A stretch of DNA of 10,566 bases, taken from positions 1 to 10,566 of the forward strand of contig CAYLXO010000020.1 in assembly GCA_964387965.1 (NCBI GenBank), written 5' to 3'. The stretch is from CAITQP01 sp964387965 (lineage in GTDB: Bacteria; Patescibacteriota; Minisyncoccia; Phycocordibacterales; UBA9973). The notes beneath the pieces are model-generated. The model was not told where the DNA came from. It saw nothing but the letters and a program-made list of their open reading frames with translations, and ran no database searches. Below, in pieces: positions 8,091-10,566 of this stretch; within the stretch, counting starts at the first letter, position 1, and every line of letters starts with the position of its first letter. The translations under genes were made by a program, and so were the position numbers.

Positions 8091-9341
8091 ATGAAGGCCG
8101 AAACGGTTTTTAATGTATTTTTCTATATTTTTACGTTCCTTGCAGTCTACGTGCAGGTGTTTTTTCTGTATACTTTTTTTGAAAAACGAAAGCGCATCGT
8201 TATCCGTAAAGACAACAGACCAATGGAGGCATATCCTGGGGTTACTATTATCGTTCCGTGTTGGAATGAGGAAACAACTGTAGTTGGCACTATTGAGTCG
8301 CTTCTTGCAATGGATTACCCGCAAGACAAATTACATGTTATTGCAGTCGATGATGGTTCAACTGATAACACATGGAATGTTTTACAACGTTATGCTGATC
8401 ATTTGCGGGTAAAAATATATCACAAGGAAAACGGAGGTAAGCATACTGCTATGAACCTTGGAATTGAGATGACGAAGACTCCATTTGTTGGGTGTCTTGA
8501 TGCTGACTCATTTGTTGCTCCGGATGCGCTTAAACGAATGATTCCATATTTTGATGACGGTGAGATTATGGCAGTATCGCCATCTATTATTGTAAACAAA
8601 CCAAAGAAGCTTATTCAGTGGGCGCAAAAAATTGAGTACCAGCTTGCAGTCTATAACAAAAAAATGCTCGGTCTTATGAATGGTATTCATGTGACCCCAG
8701 GACCATTTTCTATTTACCGAATGGAGGTATTCAATAAGCTTGGATTGTACCGTGAGGCGCATAAAACAGAAGATATGGAAATCGCATTTCGCATGCATGA
8801 ACATCATATGCGTATCGAGCAATGTCATGATGCACAAGTCTATACAAACACACCAAAGACGCCATACGCCTTGTATCGTCAGCGTAGACGCTGGATATAC
8901 GGTTTTGTGAACAATACGATAGATTACCGACGTGTTATCTTTAATCCAGAAATGGGGGCCTTCTCACTCTTTACTATACCAGCTGGAATTGCTTCAATTT
9001 TTTCTGCGATATATTTGTTTGTGTTTATGGTGTACTCTTTTGTGAAATTTGTTTCAGTTAAAGTAGTACAAGCTGAAGCAGTCGGAATTCGTCTTCCGAA
9101 TATTTCACCTTCAAAATTCGATTTGTTTTTTGTTAGTACACATTCTGTATTCATGATAACAATAGTGTTGTATGTATTTGTGTTTACTTCATTGATGATC
9201 GGCACCAAAATGGCAACAGGGAAGGCTCGTCCTTCTGTCGCTATGATTTGGTATTTATTTATTTACAGTATAATTGCACCACTTTGGATTTTGGCAGCTG
9301 TGTTTAACACTGTGACAAGACGAGAGACTGCATGGAGATAA
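8091..9341 (+). CDS. Processive family 2 glycosyltransferase, membrane-bound
   Basis: This is a GT2 enzyme of the cellulose/chitin/hyaluronan/poly-GlcNAc synthase type, which polymerises a nucleotide-sugar and usually extrudes the chain. The 416-residue product has an N-terminal membrane helix (about 7-28) and a cytosolic GT-A domain opening with TIIVPCWNEE. It carries all four signature motifs: DDGSTD at 87-92, DAD at 137-139, TED at 226-228 with the catalytic base D228, and QRRRW at 264-268. About three C-terminal membrane helices follow (roughly 290-325, 345-370 and 380-405). TED plus QxxRW is the known mark of processive enzymes; the sugar cannot be told from sequence. ATG 8091 was chosen because it gives a complete first helix. 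A promoter and palindrome precede it, and the thioredoxin-like gene follows after 3 bases. It probably makes a surface polysaccharide. Confidence 0.9.
   Translation: MKAETVFNVFFYIFTFLAVYVQVFFLYTFFEKRKRIVIRKDNRPMEAYPGVTIIVPCWNEETTVVGTIESLLAMDYPQDKLHVIAVDDGSTDNTWNVLQRYADHLRVKIYHKENGGKHTAMNLGIEMTKTPFVGCLDADSFVAPDALKRMIPYFDDGEIMAVSPSIIVNKPKKLIQWAQKIEYQLAVYNKKMLGLMNGIHVTPGPFSIYRMEVFNKLGLYREAHKTEDMEIAFRMHEHHMRIEQCHDAQVYTNTPKTPYALYRQRRRWIYGFVNNTIDYRRVIFNPEMGAFSLFTIPAGIASIFSAIYLFVFMVYSFVKFVSVKVVQAEAVGIRLPNISPSKFDLFFVSTHSVFMITIVLYVFVFTSLMIGTKMATGKARPSVAMIWYLFIYSIIAPLWILAAVFNTVTRRETAWR
9333..9336 (+). promoter_or_regulatory. Shine-Dalgarno GGAG before the thioredoxin-like gene
   Basis: GGAG at 9333-9336, inside the last codons of the glycosyltransferase, lies 8 bases before ATG 9345. 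It supports this start and is the only clear Shine-Dalgarno before an annotated start in the window. Confidence 0.5.
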
Positions 9342-9344
9342 TAT

Positions 9345-10031
9345 ATGGCAAACAAAGACACATTTTCAGAAAATAATTGGAAGAAATATTTTACCGTGTT
9401 GCTTATAACAATCGGTATCTTTCTTACTGTATTTTACGTCAGCGATACTCTTACAAATCGCAAAATGGCAGAATTGAGTGATATTCAGAATAATATCGCA
9501 ATCGACTTGCTATCTGCCGAAACGCAGTATTCACTACTCGGAGAAGTTGATTGTAGTCAGGTTACAAGTACTGTTCTTTCTGACCAGCTCAACGAGCTTT
9601 CACGAAAGATTGAGTATCTTGAAAGCTCAAGTGGAAAATCTGAGGAACTCACACAGCTTGAAAAGCAGTACTCACTTCTTGAAATCAAAGACTATCTCTT
9701 GATGAAAGCAATAACAAACCGTTGCGGTCATAAATCTGTATTTATTTTGTATTTCTATACAACGAGCGATAACTGTAGTGAATGTGTGAAGCAAGGATAT
9801 GTGCTTACAGATCTTCGCGAAAAGTATCCTGCACTTCGCGTGTACTCATTTGATTATGGGCTAGATCTTTCAGCGGTCAGCACGCTCATCAAAATCTACG
9901 GGGTTAAAGACACAGAACTCCCAGCCCTTGTATCAAGTGGACGGGTATATACTGGATTTCATAGTGTAGAAGATATCGAAAAGCTCATTCCTGCACTTAA
10001 GGCAACGCTTAAAAAAGAGGCAGGGAAGTAG
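9345..10031 (+). CDS. Membrane-anchored thioredoxin-fold protein with CSEC motif
   Basis: The 228-residue product has one membrane helix near the N-terminus (about 15-33) and then a polar, probably coiled-coil segment (about 38-118). The C-terminal thioredoxin-like domain starts near 128 with SVFILYFYTTSDNCSEC. The CxxC pair is C144 and C147 (CSEC), and P193 in ELPAL sits where the cis-proline of thioredoxin folds belongs. Two further cysteines lie in the linker, in EVDCSQ and NRCGHK, and could form a structural disulfide. Topology suggests the redox domain is outside the membrane, where it might make or reduce disulfides; substrates are unknown. CSEC differs from the classic CGPC, so the redox direction cannot be predicted. 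It starts 3 bases after the glycosyltransferase stop and has a GGAG site, so the two form an operon. No exact family name is recognised. Confidence 0.75.
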   Translation: MANKDTFSENNWKKYFTVLLITIGIFLTVFYVSDTLTNRKMAELSDIQNNIAIDLLSAETQYSLLGEVDCSQVTSTVLSDQLNELSRKIEYLESSSGKSEELTQLEKQYSLLEIKDYLLMKAITNRCGHKSVFILYFYTTSDNCSECVKQGYVLTDLREKYPALRVYSFDYGLDLSAVSTLIKIYGVKDTELPALVSSGRVYTGFHSVEDIEKLIPALKATLKKEAGK

Positions 10032-10032
10032 T

Positions 10033-10197
10033 TGGAGCCGCTTCCTGTCTCGGTCACGAGTTACTAAGTCTACTCGCTCCGCATAAAGCGAAGCTGTGTG
10101 GACTAAGTACTCGCGACCCCGGCTCGGTATTGCTTCGCAATATACCTGCGCCATTCGAGTCTGGACGTAAGCAAAGCAGTTTGCTTACTGAAGCGAC
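10033..10197 (-). ncRNA. Structured tRNA-like element, copy 1
   Basis: This element of about 165 nt is not a known RNA to me. The closing stem pairs 10037-10044 with 10190-10197 (8 pairs, one G-U on the minus strand), and its 3' side continues as U-CCA, like a tRNA acceptor end. Inside, in minus order, are a 9-bp hairpin 10167-10188 (loop at 10176-10179) and the conserved string CCAGACTCGAA (10164-10154). A hairpin 10126-10146 follows, within a 3-bp stem 10121-10123/10150-10152. The third arm, 10052-10118, pairs in steps GGTC/GACC, CGAG/CTCG, TAC/GTA and GTC/GAC, with a one-base bulge and a 3x3 internal loop, and is capped by a stem 10076-10082/10088-10094. Copy 2 keeps this fold with different stem bases. 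Three A-C mismatches on plus become G-U on minus, which is why I chose this strand. It could instead be a tRNA-derived relic or a DNA-level palindrome. Its 3' edge touches the end of the upstream coding gene. Confidence 0.55.
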
Positions 10198-10199
10198 AA

Positions 10200-10234
10200 T
10201 ATAAAAAGTCAGGATGTTATCCTGACTTTTTATA
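10200..10234. terminator. Bidirectional terminator hairpin between the two structured elements
   Basis: Positions 10200-10215 pair perfectly with 10219-10234 (16 bp, loop GTT). The stem begins with an A-run and ends with TTTTTAT, so it reads as a terminator on either strand. On the minus strand it would end copy 2 just after its CCA; on plus it would end the glycosyltransferase/thioredoxin message. Confidence 0.75.
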
Positions 10235-10236
10235 AT

Positions 10237-10397
10237 TGGAGCCGCTTCCCGTCTCGTTCACGAATCACCAAGTATTTTTGTTCGACGAGCTCACAAAAAT
10301 ACAAAGTGTTCGCGAACCCGCCTCGCCTGTCGCAGGGCGACATGGCTGTGGCTTTCGAGTCTGGACGAAAGTGAATAAATTCACTTTCTGAAGCGTT
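10237..10397 (-). ncRNA. Structured tRNA-like element, copy 2
   Basis: This is the second copy of the element at 10033-10197, about 161 nt long. The closing stem keeps 6 pairs (10243-10248/10390-10395); the two outermost pairs of copy 1 are lost, but the 3' GAAGCGGC-U-CCA is retained (10248-10237). The 9-bp hairpin is 10367-10375/10380-10388 with loop TAAA; only part of its sequence matches copy 1, yet all nine pairs hold. CCAGACTCGAA recurs at 10364-10354. The second hairpin is 10325-10346 with one bulge, in a stem 10320-10322/10350-10352. The long arm 10256-10317 repeats the steps of copy 1 (4 bp, the same A-C/G-U position 10260/10313, 4 bp, T bulge, 3 bp, 3x3 loop) and ends in a 10-bp stem 10272-10281/10293-10302. 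It lies directly behind the tRNA-Thr terminator. No promoter of its own is clear, so expression may depend on read-through. Confidence 0.55.
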
Positions 10398-10402
10398 CAT
10401 AA

Positions 10403-10432
10403 AACAAAAAACACCTTTCGGTGCTTTTTGTT
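10403..10432 (-). terminator. Intrinsic terminator of tRNA-Thr
   Basis: Read on the minus strand, GCACC-GAAA-GGTGT is followed by TTTTTGTTTT, a classic stem, tetraloop and U-tract that begins about 5 bases after the tRNA 3' end. The flanking A5/T5 extend the stem (10403-10415/10420-10432, including one G-U pair on minus). The plus strand could also use it, with a shorter U-run and a TTTC loop. Confidence 0.85.
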
Positions 10433-10436
10433 AATG

Positions 10437-10509
10437 AGCCGCTTCCCAGACTCGAACTGGGGACCTTCAATTTACAAAATTGTTGCTCTACCAACTGAGC
10501 TAAAGCGGC
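10437..10509 (-). tRNA. tRNA-Thr (anticodon UGU)
   Basis: A complete 73-nt cloverleaf without encoded CCA. The acceptor stem is GCCGCTT/AAGCGGC (7 perfect pairs). The D arm is GCTC-AGTTGGTA-GAGC. The anticodon arm ACAAT-TTTGTAA-ATTGA has one A-A mismatch at its first pair. The variable loop is AGGTC, and the T arm is CCCAG-TTCGAGT-CTGGG. The discriminator is U, as in many bacterial tRNA-Thr. The anticodon TGT (10476-10474) reads ACA, the Thr codon most used in the neighbouring genes. It has its own promoter and terminator, and it points towards the plus-strand operon. Confidence 0.97.
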
Positions 10510-10529
10510 GTTCTAGGTCGTACCTGGCT

Positions 10530-10558
10530 ATATTACTTCATTTCTGGATTATTTTCAA
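10530..10558 (-). promoter_or_regulatory. Promoter of tRNA-Thr
   Basis: On the minus strand, TTGAAA (10558-10553) and TAATAT (10535-10530) are separated by exactly 17 bases. This is a near-consensus sigma-70 promoter, 20 bases before the tRNA 5' end, so the transcript would start near 10523. It fits the canonical -10 and -35 reading residues of the sigma factor encoded in this window. Confidence 0.75.
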
Positions 10559-10566
10559 CTGCAGGT

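Noticed and set aside
10036..10197. Plus-strand reading with TTCGAGTCTGG as a T arm
   Set aside because: The bases flanking it pair only weakly in copy 1 and not in copy 2, a 9-bp hairpin separates it from the acceptor-like strand, and wobble evidence favours the minus strand.
10227..10232. TATAAT-like plus-strand promoter before copy 2
   Set aside because: It is formed by the T-run end of the terminator hairpin (10230-10235 region) and has no fitting -35 box.
10033..10397. Integron attC sites
   Set aside because: The elements are long imperfect palindromes, but I see no paired RYYYAAC/GTTRRRY boxes at their edges and no integrase or cassette genes.
10033..10397. tmRNA or intron-containing tRNA genes
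   Set aside because: The 3' end with CCA fits, but there is no tRNA T arm in the sense direction on the minus strand, no D or anticodon arm, and no tag reading frame with a stop.

Overview
The window looks like chromosomal DNA of a Patescibacteria (CPR) member, most likely Parcubacteria. This is inferred from several things together: a compact rpoC-dnaG-sigma-70 layout, a small DUF378 membrane protein, AT-leaning sequence with A-ending codons (ACA for Thr, GGA for Gly, CCA for Pro), very short gaps, and start codons mostly without a Shine-Dalgarno. All seven coding genes end in TAA or TAG. No 16S or full marker set is present, so the placement is tentative.

Layout. Positions 1-7599 carry an information-processing block on the plus strand. 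It holds rpoC (RNA polymerase beta-prime), a 71-base gap with a perfect 14-bp hairpin, dnaG (primase), rpoD/sigA (primary sigma factor, 5 bases after dnaG) and a proC-like reductase that overlaps the sigma stop by one base. Positions 7600-8090 hold an extended -10 promoter, a two-helix DUF378 protein with cysteine clusters at both ends, and a strong hairpin terminator. Positions 8091-10031 hold a two-gene envelope unit: a processive family 2 glycosyltransferase and, 3 bases later, a membrane-anchored thioredoxin-fold protein with a CSEC motif.

Positions 10032-10566 carry no protein gene. A minus-strand tRNA-Thr(UGU), with its own promoter and terminator, is followed on the same strand by two tandem, diverged copies of a ~160-nt structured element. 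The copies share a fold: a closing stem ending in a tRNA-like GAAGCGGC-U-CCA, a 9-bp hairpin, a second hairpin, and a long third arm with the same bulges. Many stem bases differ but pairing is kept. Every A-C mismatch on the plus strand becomes a G-U pair on the minus strand, so the RNA is most likely minus-strand. I do not recognise this RNA, and it is the best candidate here for something undescribed.

How the genes work together: core polymerase and its housekeeping sigma sit with the replication primase, as in the classic macromolecular-synthesis arrangement. The sigma factor has canonical -10 and -35 reading residues, which fits the TTGAAA-17-TAATAT promoter seen before tRNA-Thr. That tRNA reads ACA, the Thr codon favoured in these genes.
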